Source: Hemicordylus capensis
Lineage: Eukaryota > Chordata > Lepidosauria > Squamata > Cordylidae
Direction: 5' to 3'
Length of the DNA: 64,000 nucleotides
Assembly: GCF_027244095.1 (NCBI RefSeq)
Contig: NC_069658.1
Span: 415,736,687-415,800,686 of the forward strand
Both the position numbers and the translations under genes were made by a program. Of this stretch, positions 1-12,149 are shown one piece after another (position 1 is the stretch's first letter; each line of letters begins with the position of its first letter). The notes below the pieces were generated by a model that was not told the origin of the DNA, made no database searches, and worked only from the letters and a program-made list of their open reading frames with translations.

Positions 1-1925
1 GCTTATTGTTTTGGGGATTTAAATGTCCACACTGAGGCCCCCCTAGTGGGTACGGCTCAGGATTTCATGGCCTCCATGGCAACCATGGGCCTATCTCAGT
101 TGGTATCGGGCCCTATCCACATGGCAGGACATACTCTGGATCTGGTTTTTGCCGACCGGAAAATAAATGATCTGGAGGTGGGGGAATTTGAGGCAACTCC
201 CTTGTCATGGACAGATCATCATCTGGTGGGGTTTAGTTTGACTGATCTGTCTGTCCCCTGCCGGGGTGGTGGACCGATTAGGGTGGTCCACCCCCGGAGG
301 CTTGTGGATCTGCTTGGATTCCAGATGGCCCTTGGGGAGTTTCCAGTGTTCAGAGCTGGTGACCCTGTTGAGGCCCTGGTTGATCTCTGGAATGGAGAGA
401 CAGCCTGGGCTGTTGACACTGTTGCTCCTAAATGCCCTCTCCGGCTTGGTGGAGCCCGATCTGCTCTTTGGTTTTCCTCGGAGCTTAGGGTGATGAAGCA
501 ATTCGGGTGATGGCTGGAACGACGCTGGAGGAAGAGTCATGACGAATCCGACCAAATACGGGCAGGAGCCCATTTTAGGGACTACATGGCAGTGGGGGTG
601 GCGAAGAAATGTTTTTTCTCCACCTCCATTACATCTGCTCAGTGCCTTCTCAGTACAGTTGCAGTGGTTCCGGTCCTTTCTTGCAGGGAGGATCCAGAAG
701 GTGGTACTGGGGGACTTCTGCTCATCTCCATGGCCATTGGCATGTGGGGTCCCGCAGGGTTCAGTTTTGTCCCCCATGCATCTACATGAAACTGCTGGGA
801 GAGTTCATCCGGTGACTCGGACTGAGTTGTCAGCAATCTGCAGATGACACTCAGCTCTATCTCTCCTTGTCACCTGATCCTAGGGAGGCGGTGGATGTCC
901 TGAATCGGAGGCTGGAGGCCGTGAGTGGTTGGATGTGGGATAATAAAGTGAAATTGAATCCAGACAAGATGGAGGTACTGTTGGTCAGTAGGAGAGCTAA
1001 TCAAGATGAGGAGATTTTACCGGTTCTGGACAAGGTTGCACTCCCCTTGAAGGAGCAAGTACACAGCTTGTGGGTACTACTGGACCCGGCTCTGCTTTTG
1101 GAAGCTCAGGGGGAGGTGGTGGCTAGGGGTGCCTTTGTACGGTTTCAGCTAGTGCGCCAGATGCATCCCTTTCTTGAGAAGGCAGATCTGGCCACAGTTA
1201 GCCATGCCTTAGTCACGTCACGGCTGGATTACTGTAACACGCTCTATGTGGGGCTGCCCTTGAAAAATATCCAGAAACTGCAGCTAGTGCAAAACGCGGT
1301 GGCTAGGGTTTTATCTGGAGCTGCCCAATGGGAGCACATCACACCAATTCTGAAAGAGTTGCACTGGCTGCCAGTTCATTTCCGGGTCCAGTTCAAGGTG
1401 CTGGTTTTGACCTTTAAAGCCCTTAATGGTTTGGGCCCAGGGTACTTGAGGGACCGCCTGCCCCCAAGAGTTGCTGCCCGCTTGACAAGGTCATCTGAGG
1501 GGGCTCTGCTCTGAGGGGGCTCTGCCAACAATGAGGGAGGCTTGGCTGTCGTGCACTTGGGACAGGGCCTTCTCTGTTGCTGCCTCCAGACTTTGGAATG
1601 CTTTCCCAGTGGCCATTCGCTCTTCAGCCTCCATCACAGTTTTTAGAAAGCTTGTTAAATTTGGCTTTTTATCCAGGCCTTTACATGATTATTTTTATTG
1701 CTGCTTCTATGTGTTTTACTCGTGTATAGTTTTTATGAGCCTTTTGGAAGGGCTTTATTAAAAGTTTTAATAATAAATAAATAAAATAAATAAATGTTTG
1801 TATTTTATAGATTTTAAATTAGATTGGCTTTATATTTTTATTGTATGTTTTTAACTTTTGTAAACCGCCTTGAGATTGTTTTTAATGAAAGGCAGTATAT
1901 AAATTTAACGATAAATAAATAAATA
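1..1925 (+). mobile_element. L2-clade LINE, decayed, cut by window start
   Basis: This is a non-LTR retrotransposon copy running in from the left edge. Residues read from the start include GDLNVH, then HTLDLVF and TDHHLVGFSL, which fit the end of the APE-type endonuclease domain. A short RT stretch with GVPQGSVLSP follows near 750, then ADDTQL near 843. The C-terminal part (867-1514) shows LDYCNTLYVGLPLKNIQKLQ and HWLPVHFRVQFKVLVLTFKA, a hallmark of vertebrate L2 ORF2. The gap between the endonuclease and GVPQGS is far too short for a whole RT, so a large internal deletion is present; frame breaks occur near 510 and 1514. The tail has the usual squamate L2 end (AAACCGCCTTGAG, then a short AAATAA array). 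Inactive. Confidence 0.88.
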
Positions 1926-1926
1926 A

Positions 1927-2460
1927 AATGTCAATCACCTCGATTCAAGATGGCAGATGCATGAATGTTTGAGGTGCAAATGAACTAAAATTTGGACCAC
2001 CTAACTGATTTGAACCAAATTGGGTACAGCAGTAATGAGTGACACATAGGGACACCTGAATGGTGTAATTTGTGATGATGTCATCCACCTTGATCCAAGA
2101 TGGTGGATAAGTAAACATTTGAGGCGCAAGTTGGTTAACTTGTGAACTGCCTAAGTGATTTGAACCAAGTTGGTTACAGCTGTAGGAACACATAGGGATG
2201 CTTCAATGGCACAGCTTGTAATGATGTCATCCACCCCAATTCAAGATGGCATATGTGTGAACGTTTGAGGTGCAAGTGGGCTAACTTGTGAACCACCTAA
2301 CTGATTTGAACCAAATTTAGTACAGTTGAAGGGACACATAAGGATGCCTCAATGGCATAGTTTGTAATGATGTCATCCACTCCAATTCAAGAGAGAGAGA
2401 GAAGTTTATTTGTTCATTGACCAGCAAAAACCCCATTTCAAGATTCAAGATGTGTGAACA
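1927..2460. repeat. Tandem repeat, unit about 147 bp, about 3.3 copies
   Basis: Units begin near 1927, 2074, 2221 and 2367, each with ATGTCATCCACC or a close form followed by TTCAAGATGG, and each containing AACTGATTTGAACCAA and a GGGACACATA-type block. The last unit breaks off at about 2392 in an AG run, and a partial unit resumes near 2444. Unit copies differ at many sites, so the array is not young. It lies directly after the L2 tail. Read in reverse it gives a 1945-2193 open frame, which I take as chance. Confidence 0.8.
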
Positions 2461-2557
2461 TTTAAGGCTGAAGTGGGCTAATGTGTGAGGATGGTAATTA
2501 TCAATTAAGATTATAGTGAAAGGAAAGTAGGCATATTAGTTCTTACCAGAACAACTT

Positions 2558-2770
2558 GTATTCCATTTTTATCTGGCTCTTCTAAGGAGCTCAGGAAGGT
2601 GTATATAATTTTCCTCTCCCCCTGATTTTATCCTCAGAACAGTCTTGCGAGGTAGGTTAGTCTGAAAAGGAGTTAGTTTAAGGTCACCCAACGAGCTTCA
2701 CAGCTGTACAAGAACTTGCATGCAGATATCCTGGCCCCATGTCCAATACTCTCTGCAATACATCACCACT
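2558..2770 (-). mobile_element. tRNA-headed squamate SINE, reverse, diverged
   Basis: On the minus strand this follows the same body as the SINE at 13981. The recognisable parts on the + strand are CTTGCGAGGTAGGTTAGTCT (central domain with the ACAGGGTTGTTGTGA counterpart) and AAGGTCACCCAACGAGCTTC. The head is poorly kept. It could instead be called a MIR/CORE-type SINE, since the central block is shared between these groups. Confidence 0.5.
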
Positions 2771-4652
2771 GGTTTTTATTTTCCAAGGTTAATGACTTGC
2801 TTCTTCTGCTTTCTTCATATATAAACTATATAAATATTAAGAATATTAATTGAATAAATATTCTTTAAACAATAGCTTGATAGTTTAAATATTCATGATA
2901 TTTTGCCTGAGTGATTCTCTATTGCCTGTTGCATCTTCTAAACCTGACATATTGCTGCTGGTCTTTGTGTAACTAACTAGGTGTTGCATAGTAACTGAAA
3001 GAGTGGGCTAAGAGAGTTTGGAATACAATTAGTTTGGAGAGTTTGGAATACATTAGACCACCAACATCTGAGGACTCAAAGCTTAGAACCCCAAATTTAG
3101 GGGTTCTAAGTTTTGAGTCCTCAGATGTTGGTGGACTACAATTCCCATTATCCCCAGCCACAATGGCTAAAACCACATCTGGGGACCCAAGATTGAAAAT
3201 CCCTGCTTTTGGATGTAAGGAAGGCACAGGCCATGTCCATAACCATGTTCACTCCCTCTGTTATAATGAGGTTTTGCCATCTTCCCTGGATATTAATTAA
3301 CAGATTAGCGATCAGTCAACAAAATACCTTAGCATTGACCAATACAGACTTGGTTTCTTTTGTTCCTACATTGGGTAAATAGAGATAATCTCAGGGCTTA
3401 AGTTTGAGGGAAGCAGAGAGAGAATTCTGCTCTGGTCCCATTACATCATGCAGTGGTCAGAAGTAAGGCAGATTCTACAATGTTCAAGGGAGCTAGGAAA
3501 TAGGATGCCCATGCTCTGTTGAGTCTGGAGACCAAAGGGAGCAAAAAACAGTGGCATGGTTTTGCCTCAACACATCAAATATAAAAGAGGATAATGCTTC
3601 CTTCTTCCATTGATTGGGGAAGTGTACGCGATGTTTTATGTTAGGGAAGCTGTGCTGGAATCTGGAAAACACAATGATGACGATTTTACACTATGGAGCA
3701 TGAGTGAGAGGCAGTAAACTTCCTCTTGGGTGGGTCTCACCTGCCTCAGGCAGAGAAAATGTGTGCCTGCATCTATCCTTTGATGCCTTGCCCACAGTAG
3801 ACTAGCTCACTCACTCTGTCAGTAACAGAGCATCATTTTGAATTGGGGTTGTGTGCTGGGCTGGATGGGCCCATTTTGACCTCCCAGCCATCCCTAAAGC
3901 TGCCTGTCTGACAGCCCCCATCACTTGCCCAATTGCCTGTCAGGTACTGTCTCCTGGCAGCACATAAATGCCAGCATCTTTGTTTCTGTGACATTTTGAA
4001 AACAGGGAAATGGGATGAAGGACTCAGTCCACCCCACTAGAAAATGGGGAGGAGTTGTTAACCACACCTATGCTGGGCTTCAGCAGCCTTTGAATATAGC
4101 AATATTAGTTCTCACTCAAATATGTGGTGTGAGGAGCTGTGTTTAGTAAGTATAGGAGTCAGAAACTCTTCAGCACCCCCTTTGTTATATTATAACGTGA
4201 TATCAGCTGCATTCATGCAGCAGCAGAACTGACATGATCTATCCTGAGAAAAATAGTTGTGTGCATGCCTGGTTGTGTTTCTGTAAGAAAATCTGTATGT
4301 ACATAATTTTGATGGTTTATACTTGTGTCTCTTCATGTTTGCATTCCTGTATATTTGCACACGTCTATTTATGCATGTCTGGCATTGTTGTGTGTATAGA
4401 TGATAGCTATTTGTATTTAAGTATATTTGTGTGCATTCATGAATATTTGGGCATGTCCATGTGCTCCATGTATTTGCAGGCATGTTGCATGTAGATGTGC
4501 TTTTATGTACATTTATGTGTCCTTCTACAAGTGTATTCACATTCTTGTTTTATTTTTATGTTCATGTTTTTGTGCATTAACTCTTATACATCATTCAGGG
4601 CTAGGAAGTCAATGTTAAGTATGTGTGTAGGCACTGTGCTAGGGTCTGGATC
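2771..4652. other. Intergenic, no gene seen (one MITE inside)
   Basis: Apart from the palindromic MITE at 3053-3215, I see no splice-bounded conserved reading frame, RNA gene or recognisable repeat. Small frames in 3000-3300 come from the palindrome. A T- and G-rich stretch at 4240-4600 has simple-sequence character (repeats of TGTGTNTATTTATG type). Confidence 0.5.
3053..3215. mobile_element. Palindromic hAT-type MITE with extra hairpin
   Basis: It contains the squamate MITE core (GGACTACAATTCCCATTATC, CCCAGCCACAATGG) that recurs at 18949, 20278, 29457, 30256 and 54021. The left part is an added inverted repeat: about 36 bp around 3057-3093 is mirrored at 3100-3136 around the 7-base loop AAATTTA, with the sequence CATCTGAGGACTCAAAG and its complement. 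The other copies lack this hairpin. Confidence 0.6.
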
Positions 4653-4660
4653 TTTATGGG

Positions 4661-4929
4661 CAGGGGTGTAGCAAGGTTGTAGTGGGCCCAGAGACAAGAT
4701 TTTAAAATGGCGCTCCCCTCACTGAAGCTTGTCCTAGAGAAAGATATGCTGTTCTGGTAGCTCCAGGTCTTAACACTCACATCAGTTTCGGAGGATGAAT
4801 ACAACTGAAGGAAGCCCGGGTGGGTCTGCAGCTGGGGGAGCCAGTCATGTGACTTGCCTCTGGGGGGCCCCCAAGGCAGTGGGCCCCCAGACAACTGTCT
4901 CCCCTTGCCCTGTTATAGCTACACCCCTG
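4661..4929. mobile_element. hAT MITE, CAGGGGTGTAGC ends
   Basis: The ends are inverted: CAGGGGTGTAGC at 4661 and GCTACACCCCTG at 4929. A perfect 8-bp target duplication, TTTATGGG, flanks it (4653-4660 and 4930-4937). Both facts are as expected for hAT superfamily insertions. It carries no transposase and depends on an autonomous partner. Confidence 0.88.
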
Positions 4930-4937
4930 TTTATGGG

Positions 4938-5991
4938 TATTTATGCATACAAATATGCCCATGTTTCAATAGGTGGGGAACGTTTATGTGGCTATATATT
5001 GCACTGTTCTTATTTGTGCTTTCATACCTCTTTGTTCATATTTATGGATGGGTGAGTTTGCTGTCCTTTTGCGAGGTGCTTCATTAAGGTTCCCTAATCA
5101 ACTTCTCAGAAACAATGGATCCTGTGTTGCAAGTCTATAATGTTCAAGAACAAGGAGAAGCCTTTGAAAATCAGGAATGTCTCTTTAAATGAAAGGCATA
5201 TCAAGGAACCCTACGCTTGGCAACCTGTCAGTCAAGCTGTTCTTCCCCTCTCTGTCTCCCAAATCTCCAGGCTCAGTGTTCCTCCTTCCCACCCCAAAGC
5301 TAGTTTGACAGCCCCCATCACCTGCCTGGTTACCTGTCAGGTATTTGTCTCTGGGCAGTGGGGAAATGCCAGCGCTGTGACAACTCACAAACAAGGAGCT
5401 GGAATGAAGGGCTCAGCCTGCTCCAGCGTAGTCTGTACATACTGAAACGAGAGGCTGAATGTGGGAGCGGGCTAAGCTAAGCATCCTCAGCTAATTGCTT
5501 TCCGAGGTCATGGAGTACATTTGCTATCCTTAGCCAGATGACAGGTAGATGGACAAGGAGGAAGCAAGGAAGGATTCTGGGCCTAGATTCTGCAGGGCAT
5601 CAGGGCTTTTTGTATGTGTTGGCAGGGGCGGGGAGGCATTTCTGAGCAAGGTGGAGCTCCTCCAGTGAGTGTTGCTTGGCTGTCTTGAATGTTGGTACCA
5701 GCACCACCCCTCCCTCCATCTGGCCCCAAGTGGAAAAAGGCAAATTTGACAGTTTTAAAGCCAGGTCTTTTACTGAATCGATCAGAGTCAGGAGACAAAT
5801 CCCCCCTCCCTGCAACCATCGATTCTCTCAAAAGAGTTGGGCAGGAAATCTTTAATGGATGTAACAATCACCGTCTATGGGGTACAGTGTGTGTGTTCAA
5901 AATGACTTGCTGGGATGGGACAGAAGTCGGCCTAGAATTGCTCTGTGACCTGATGCCTTTGGGCTGCAGGGGAAAAGAAGCGGCGGCATGG

Positions 5992-6022
<31 letters not shown>

Positions 6023-6624
6023 AGAGATAGTGTCTTGGGTTAAAGTTTAGCATTGTGGCACAAAAGGGTATGTTTATGTGGTGAACTGTGGATCAGGATT
6101 TACCGCCAGGCCCTGTTTGCAGCCTCAGTCCATGGCCCTTTTCCACTTTATCTGTACCCCTCCTCCCTGCTAGCCAGGTTTGAACAGGCTCTCCTGGACT
6201 GTGTGCGCTTGACTGGGCTCCATCCTTGGCTGCTTCCCCAGGATTCCCTATGGGGCAGCTCAGCTTGAAGCCAACCAAGCACTGTGGTTGGCGCTGGAAG
6301 AGTCTTGCTGGTGGTCCCAAGGGACCTTCTGGCATGGAACAGACAGGTTGGGATTGGAGCGGGGTGGGGGGCAGAGCCTCAGTCCAGAGGAGCTGGGCAA
6401 TATCTGGATGGATGAGAGAACAAAGTCACAGGAAAACCTCACATTGACATAGGAAATTTATTGTTGTTGTTGTTTTGTTTGTTTATTATCTTACTGAGGA
6501 GACTCCTGTTCCCATCAGATAACATTCTCTAGCCTTCCCTGTTCTGAGGGTGAAGATGAGATTCTCCTTTGTTACTGCCATGGGGGGGGGATACTCTTGC
6601 TCTTTTGTTCTTTAGGGGACAATA
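4938..6624. other. Intergenic, no gene seen; short GT repeat
   Basis: No conserved exon is visible. A TGTG/TATG microsatellite lies at about 5988-6028. A TTG/TTTG run at 6461-6483 may be the tail of an unplaced retroelement. A G run (10 G) lies near 6580. Open frames of 60-113 codons here lack family resemblance. Confidence 0.5.
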
Positions 6625-7603
6625 TAAGAACAGCCTTGCTGAATCAGGCCCAAGGCCCATCTAGTCCAGCATCCTGTTTCGCACAGTGGCCTACCAGATG
6701 CCACTGAAAGCCTACAGGCAGGAGTTGAGGGCACGCCCTCTCTCCTGCTGTTACTCCCCTGCAACTGTTACTCAGAGGCATCCTGCCTTTGAGGCTGGAG
6801 GTGGCCTATAGCCCTCCGACTAGTAGCCATTGATACACCTCTCCTCCATGAAGTTATCCAAACCCCTCTTAAAGCCATCCAGGTTGTTGGCTGTCACCAC
6901 ATCTTGTGGCAGAGAATTCCACAAGTTGATTATGCGTTGTGTGAAAAATTACTTCCGTTTGTTGTTCCTAGATTTCCCGGCAATCAATTTCATGGGATGA
7001 CCCCTGGTTCTAGTGTTATGTGAGAAGGAGAAGAATTTCTCTCTATCCACTCTCTCCGCAACATGCATGATTTTATAGACCTCTATCATGTCTCCCTACA
7101 GTCATCATTTTTCTAAACTAAATAGCCCCAGGTGTTGTAGCCTTGCCTCATAAGGAAGGTGCCCTAGGCCCCGATCATCTTGGTTGCCCTCTTCTACACC
7201 TTTCCCAGTTCTACAATGTCCTTGTTTAGATGTGGTGACCAGAATTGTACGCAGTACTCCAGGTGTGGCTGCACCATTGTTTTGTATAAGGGTATTATAA
7301 TAGCTGTTTTATTTTCAATCCCCTTCCTAATGATCCCTAGCATGGAACTGGCCTTTTTCACAGCTGCTGCACATTCAGTTGACACTTTCAACGAGCTGTC
7401 CACCACAACCCCAGGATCCCTCTCCTGGTCCATCACCGACCGCTCAGATCTCATCAGTGTATACTTGAAGTTGGTGTTTTTTGTCCCAATGTGCATCACT
7501 TTACACTTGCCAACACTGAACCGCATTTGCCACTTTGTCACCCACTCCCCCAGTTTGGAGAGATCCTTTTGGTTCTCCTCACAATCCGTTTTGGATTTCA
7601 CTA
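6625..7603 (-). mobile_element. CR1 LINE 3' end, reverse orientation
   Basis: The minus strand encodes the C-terminal part of the CR1 RT protein; 7601-7194 gives KWQMRFSVGKCKVMHIGTKN and [14 protein letters not shown], both standard for sauropsid CR1. The non-coding end near 6625-6720 is the usual CR1 3' block (GGCCTTGGGCCTGATTCAGC on the minus strand). The 5' part is missing. The open frame runs on beyond expectation for old CR1 but is interrupted after 7194, where the coding end drifts out of frame. Confidence 0.9.
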
Positions 7604-8324
7604 TTTGTTCTATATACTCTTATTAAGTGACCAGAATGTTCTGGGGCTCCAGGGTGCAGATGAGGGAGTCAAGGAAGAAGGAGGGAAACAACTTCCTTAA
7701 AGGTCAGTAATATCCCTATTGATGATGATGAAGGAAATAGCCTTTTAGAATTGAATGTTCTTCAAATCTTGCTTCAAGTTGGCGGCTTCTGAGGAGTCGT
7801 AAGATGTTGAAGCTGGGAAACTCTTTTTCTGCCTTTCCTCAGAGACCTTTCTCAAGGCTTCTCCCAGTCCAGCTGCAGTTTGGCTCAGACAGGGAACCTT
7901 CCCTTAGGGATCTGCTTCAAAGGTTTCCCTTTGGCCTCTGGGCTGAGGCTCTGGCATGCTTCAGTCCCTTCCAGCACTCTCCTCCTCACCCATCCTGGCA
8001 CCTCTTCAGCACCTGCACACCACTTTAGAACTCTCAGGTTCCCTCCAGAGGGAGACAAGAGGCCTTGCAGCTCAAGGTCAACATAAGTAACTGCCAGGAA
8101 AGTATAAGCTGGAGCATGTCATCTGTCCATATTGTCGAAAAGTCTGAATCAACCTTTGGATGATCTGTGGCTTACAATGAGGGGAGAAATTCCATGGGGG
8201 TAGGCATTTTATTATTTTATTATTACTGTGTAAACATTTATATGTCACTTTTCAACAAACCTACCCCCTTCAAAATCATTGCAAAAGGTAAGAGAAAAGC
8301 CACCTTATTCTGCTGTGGCAAAAA

Positions 8325-8425
8325 ACAACTGAGAGTTTTGTGGCACCTTGAAGACTAATACATTTATTGTGGCACAGAGCCCACTTTGTCAGGCTCTGAC
8401 AGGCTCTATGACATGCAGCCTAAAA
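8325..8425. repeat. Dispersed sauropsid repeat fragment
   Basis: The text TTGTGGCACCTTGAAGACTA followed by an ATTTATTGTGGCA block and CCCACTTTGTCAG resembles a repeat widespread in sauropsid genomes (a block of the form GTGGCACCTTAGAGACTAAC followed by AAATTTATT). I recognise it from memory only and cannot assign its class. Confidence 0.4.
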
Positions 8426-8886
8426 AGGACAACGATGTGGGCAAATCACTGTCGGCCCTCCAGCTTATCATACTGCAAGACACAGGCTGCTTCCCCTTCT
8501 GTGCAGCTTCTAGCACAGAGCAGCCACGACTACACTAGTTGATTCGTCTTCTTCTCTGTTTCTCTCTTTCCCACCCCTGCACCTTCCACAAAGAGACTTG
8601 AGTGCTGCACTTTGCTCCCTTTATGGAGCAGACAAAAGGCACATGGATCTTGGTAGAGGATTCAGGAAGGAGGAGCGAGAAGGCCAGTCTTGTGGGCAAG
8701 GCAGGCCCCACCAACTAGTAGGGAGGGGAGGGCAACAAGGAGCTGGGGAGTGAGAGAGGCAGACTGGGTGAGGTGGTGCCTGTGGGAGAGGGGGGCAGAG
8801 ATGGATTTCTGCACTCACCGCTCCAGGGCCCAGGCACCTCCTGAGACCATTACCTTGCCTTGCCTCTTTGGTGAGCACCCACCCCC

Positions 8887-8887
<1 letters not shown>

Positions 8888-8930
<43 letters not shown>
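8888..8930. repeat. (CA)n microsatellite
   Basis: About 21 uninterrupted CA units. Nothing links it to a gene. Confidence 0.95.
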
Positions 8931-8931
<1 letters not shown>

Positions 8932-9334
8932 ATGAATGGTGAGTTTGTCCCCTTTGACCCATTTGAATTTGATACCTCTATTCTAAGATCTGCTAGTTCT
9001 TGTGTTATTTCAGAAATTCATAAACCGAGAACCACAACACCTAAAACTATATCACCAGTCTAGGTAAGAATCTCAGCATCCTCACATGTTCCCAACCACC
9101 TTCAGATCACATTAAAAATTGTCCTTGATTCTTCGCATAAGCAAAAAGCAGCAGGCAGCAAATTATCACACAGTATGCTACAGTGTGACAGACAAACAAT
9201 CCTGGAAGGACATGATCAAATAACTACCCATAAAATGTGATTGTGGTTAGATCTGAGATCTTCTTGCCACCATCTATGATCTGGTAGAGACGCAACTCCT
9301 ACACCTGAATGAACATGTTAACATCTATATGAGG

Positions 9335-9737
9335 GAGGGATGTGCACGGAATGCAATTCAGACTCTGAATCCCAGCACATCCCTTTAATATGGAGGGATT
9401 ACACATCCCCTTTAACATGGAGGAGAGCAGGTCCATACCTGCTCCTCCACCTCTCACCACCACTTCCTTAGTCACGGTGCCTCTCTCCCCAGCTATCATC
9501 ATGCGCCAGTGGCACTCTCACCCAGCTGCCCCTGTGTGATGCCGGCATGCACATGATCTCTGCACATGTGCGGCGGCCATGTGTGTGCCAGCATCATGCA
9601 GGGTCAGCTGGGGGAGAGCACCACGATTAAAGAAATGGCAGCGAGCAGCAGAGGAGCAGGTTTTGGCCTGCTCTCCTCCGTGTTAAAGGGGATGTGTTGT
9701 GATTCAGCATCCGAATTGCTTTTCGTGAACATCCCTA
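9335..9737. mobile_element. hAT MITE, AGGGATGTGCA ends
   Basis: The left end is GAGGGATGTGCAC and the right end GTGAACATCCCTA, inverted relative to each other. Inside, AACATGGAGGAGAGCAGG near 9416 and its complement near 9665-9690 form a further inverted repeat, as in the related copy at 14770. A clear 8-bp target duplication is not seen, so the ends may be eroded. The two arms surround CATGTGCGGCGGCCATG-type sequence. Confidence 0.7.
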
Positions 9738-9952
9738 ATCCATACACTACACATTACATAAAACTGGAGTAACAGGGGTTTGCCCCCTGCATATATCTTT
9801 TCCTTAATAATTGAAAATCCACATAGTCACTAAAAAGGCTCTAAAGAGGCACATGCATAGACTGGTCAAGGACTATTAGCCAGGTTATCTAAATGGAACT
9901 TCCATGTTCACAGCCAGTGTGTGCTGAATACCAGCTGCTGAGGGCCAAACCA

Positions 9953-10060
9953 TGGAGGTGAGCCGTTACCTTCATGCCTGTCTGTGGGCTTCCTGGAAGC
10001 AACTCTCTGGAAAGAGAATACTGGACCTTTGATCTAATACAGTAAGGTTCTTCTTAGAAC
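9953..10060 (+). mobile_element. CR1 LINE 3' tail, short
   Basis: The text CTGTGGGCTTCCTGGAAGCA, then ATACTGGACCTTTGATCTAA and GGTTCTTCTTAG, follows the CR1 3' non-coding end seen at 23120-23219, strongly diverged. Confidence 0.6.
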
Positions 10061-10337
10061 AGAAATACATTTTACACATTCTGATATGTCCCACATATAG
10101 ATGTAAGAAAGAGTTTGCAAATGTGTGACATGATGTCAGAAGGAGCTCAGAGTCAGATTCTCCCTTGTCACCAGAATCTAGAACGAATTCCTGATGTTCC
10201 TCTGTTCTTGAGGTACATGCTCCATTGCATCTCTATGAGAAGAAATTGATCTTTTGTTATGTGTAAAGACTATCTGATATTCTAGTTGGGTGTGGTACTG
10301 GTGATTCTGTTGATCCATGCTGCTTTGGCTACCCATA

Positions 10338-10339
<2 letters not shown>

Positions 10340-10406
<67 letters not shown>
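10340..10406. repeat. (TC)n(AC)n compound microsatellite
   Basis: About 18 TC units pass directly into about 15 AC units. Confidence 0.95.
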
Positions 10407-11527
10407 TCTTCTTTGCCCTCTCCTCAGATCATGGCAGAGAGAGTCTTTGTTTCATGCAAGCCCACCTTGGGTAGGAGCCAGGCAGGCATGAGTCTGGCTG
10501 AAGGGCTCACATCCAGGTGTGCCGTGAGCAGAGCCACCGGCTAACATCTGTGTCAATCACAGAAAAAGCACCTGCTAATCGGTGCTGGTGATTCAAGGCC
10601 ATGCTGCACCGCCAGCTCCTGGGGGAATTTGGTGGCAGCAAGAGGCAGCACTTTTTCATTAAAATTCATCAGCCTGTTAAATATTTAACATCCTCCCCCC
10701 AATCAGTTCTAGCTCCATTCTGAAGAAGGAAGCCTGTCTTCTACCTTCCTCTGCCCTGCTGGCTTCCACTTTCCTTCCATACCTGGAAATAGATGGCTGA
10801 AATCCTATTTTCGTCTCCATTCTCTTATACCCCCTTTCCATTCCCAGAAGAAAGAATAAAACCCAGAAGTGTTGGCTCCTGACTGGCCTGTTTAACCACC
10901 TCTCTTTCCCCAGTGACCTCATTGTCTCTCTGCATTCCCATCACTTCCCTAATGGAGCTGTGATGCTGATGATTCCTGCCAGCTAAGTGGGATCAGGACT
11001 TAGGCTGATGCCTTGTGCCTGCAAGGAGGTGCTCACCCCTCTTTTCATTTTGGTTCCTAGCTGTGTTGCTCAAGGCATATCCTGTAGGGAGGAGGGCTTC
11101 CAAAGACTGGGAAGGGGTTTTCTCACCTGAGAATGTCACTGCTAGGCCATTGAGTGGAATTGTTATGATCAGGGGAAGGAATACACAAAGCTGCAACAGG
11201 CCCAGATCTGCCCTTGGGGCAGAGCTTGATGCTTTCATGGCTGGAGAATGTTATGTGCATTGGAAACGGGAGCTTGAAGCAGGATCATGATGGTAATGTT
11301 GATGATGATATGTATATAGTACCATCTGTAGGCATGGTGCTTTGTACACAGAGAGAAAACAAGTCTCTGTCTCACAGAGCTTCCAAAAAGGGACACAAAA
11401 GAGACAACGGAGAAAGAGGAAAGTGAATGCAGGGAAAGAATGGGGAAGGATATGCAGTGATCTCATGTACACTTAGACTTAGTTATAGAATAGTATGGGG
11501 ATTAGGGGTTGAGCCAAAGGTTTCATG
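10407..11527. other. Intergenic, no gene or repeat recognised
   Basis: I find no conserved exon, RNA gene or known repeat. It may be old unique DNA. A short GATGATGATATG run lies near 11300. Confidence 0.45.
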
Positions 11528-11602
11528 AAAGGAAGTTCATTGTGGGAAGTAGGATGCTGGACTAGGTGAGCCTTTAGTCTGCTCTGGCAGGGCTCTTCTT
11601 AT
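11528..11602 (+). mobile_element. CR1 LINE 3' tail fragment
   Basis: AAGTAGGATGCTGGACTAGG and GGCAGGGCTCTTCTTATG match the last ~70 bp of CR1 as at 23160-23219. It lies just left of the hAT MITE at 11620. Confidence 0.75.
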
Positions 11603-11619
11603 GGGGGGACAGCAGGGTA

Positions 11620-12117
11620 CAGGGGTGTAGACTTCTCAATTTCCCAGGGGGGGGGGCCCACGGGGCACATGGGAGAAGAGGTCTTGTGGTAGGAAGCATG
11701 AATTGTCCCTTTTGCTAAGCAGGGTCCACCCTGGTTTGCATTTGAATGGGAGACTACATGTGAGCACTGTAAGATATTCCCCTTAGGGAATGGGGCCGCT
11801 CTGGGCAGAGCACCTGCGTGCATAGAGCACCATTAGTTTTCTCCTTGTTATACTACTTCTAATCGGAGAATCATAGAGTGAAAGAGCCGTGCCTCCTAAG
11901 AACTTGCTGAGTTGAGACAAAGACAACACAGGTCTGACTATGTTGTCCGACTGACTGATGAACTTGAACATGAGAGCTTGCTGATGCTACCTGGCGGGTG
12001 GGGTGTGTGTGCATTGCCCTGCAGCCCCCACCTGGCAGCCCAGCAGGGGCATTGGCCCCTTTGGGAAATCCCGGAGGGGGCTTGAGCCCCGCCGCCCCTA
12101 CGAAGTTTACATCCCTG
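11620..12117. mobile_element. hAT MITE, CAGGGGTGTAG ends, with SINE inside
   Basis: The left end is CAGGGGTGTAGACTTCT and the right end AGTTTACATCCCTG. A perfect 8-bp target duplication, GCAGGGTA, flanks it (11612-11619 and 12118-12125). A 5S-headed SINE (11670-11822) has inserted into it. The inner right part is GC-rich. Confidence 0.85.
11670..11822 (+). mobile_element. 5S rRNA-headed SINE, 3' truncated
   Basis: The segment GCTAAGCAGGGTCCACCCTG, then GAATGGGAGACTACATGTGA and CACTGTAAGATATTCC, follows the internal promoter region of 5S rRNA (box A AGCTAAGCAGGGTC and box C GGATGGGAGAC). The tail part present in the copies at 46616 and 47817 is missing here. Confidence 0.72.
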
Positions 12118-12149
12118 GCAGGGTAGGCAACCAAGGGTAAGAGTAGAGG

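Larger units (their letters stand above)
7604..9334. other. Intergenic, no gene seen
   Basis: Holds a short repeat fragment (8325-8425) and a CA microsatellite (8888-8930), listed apart. No splice-bounded conserved frame is seen on either strand. Confidence 0.5.
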
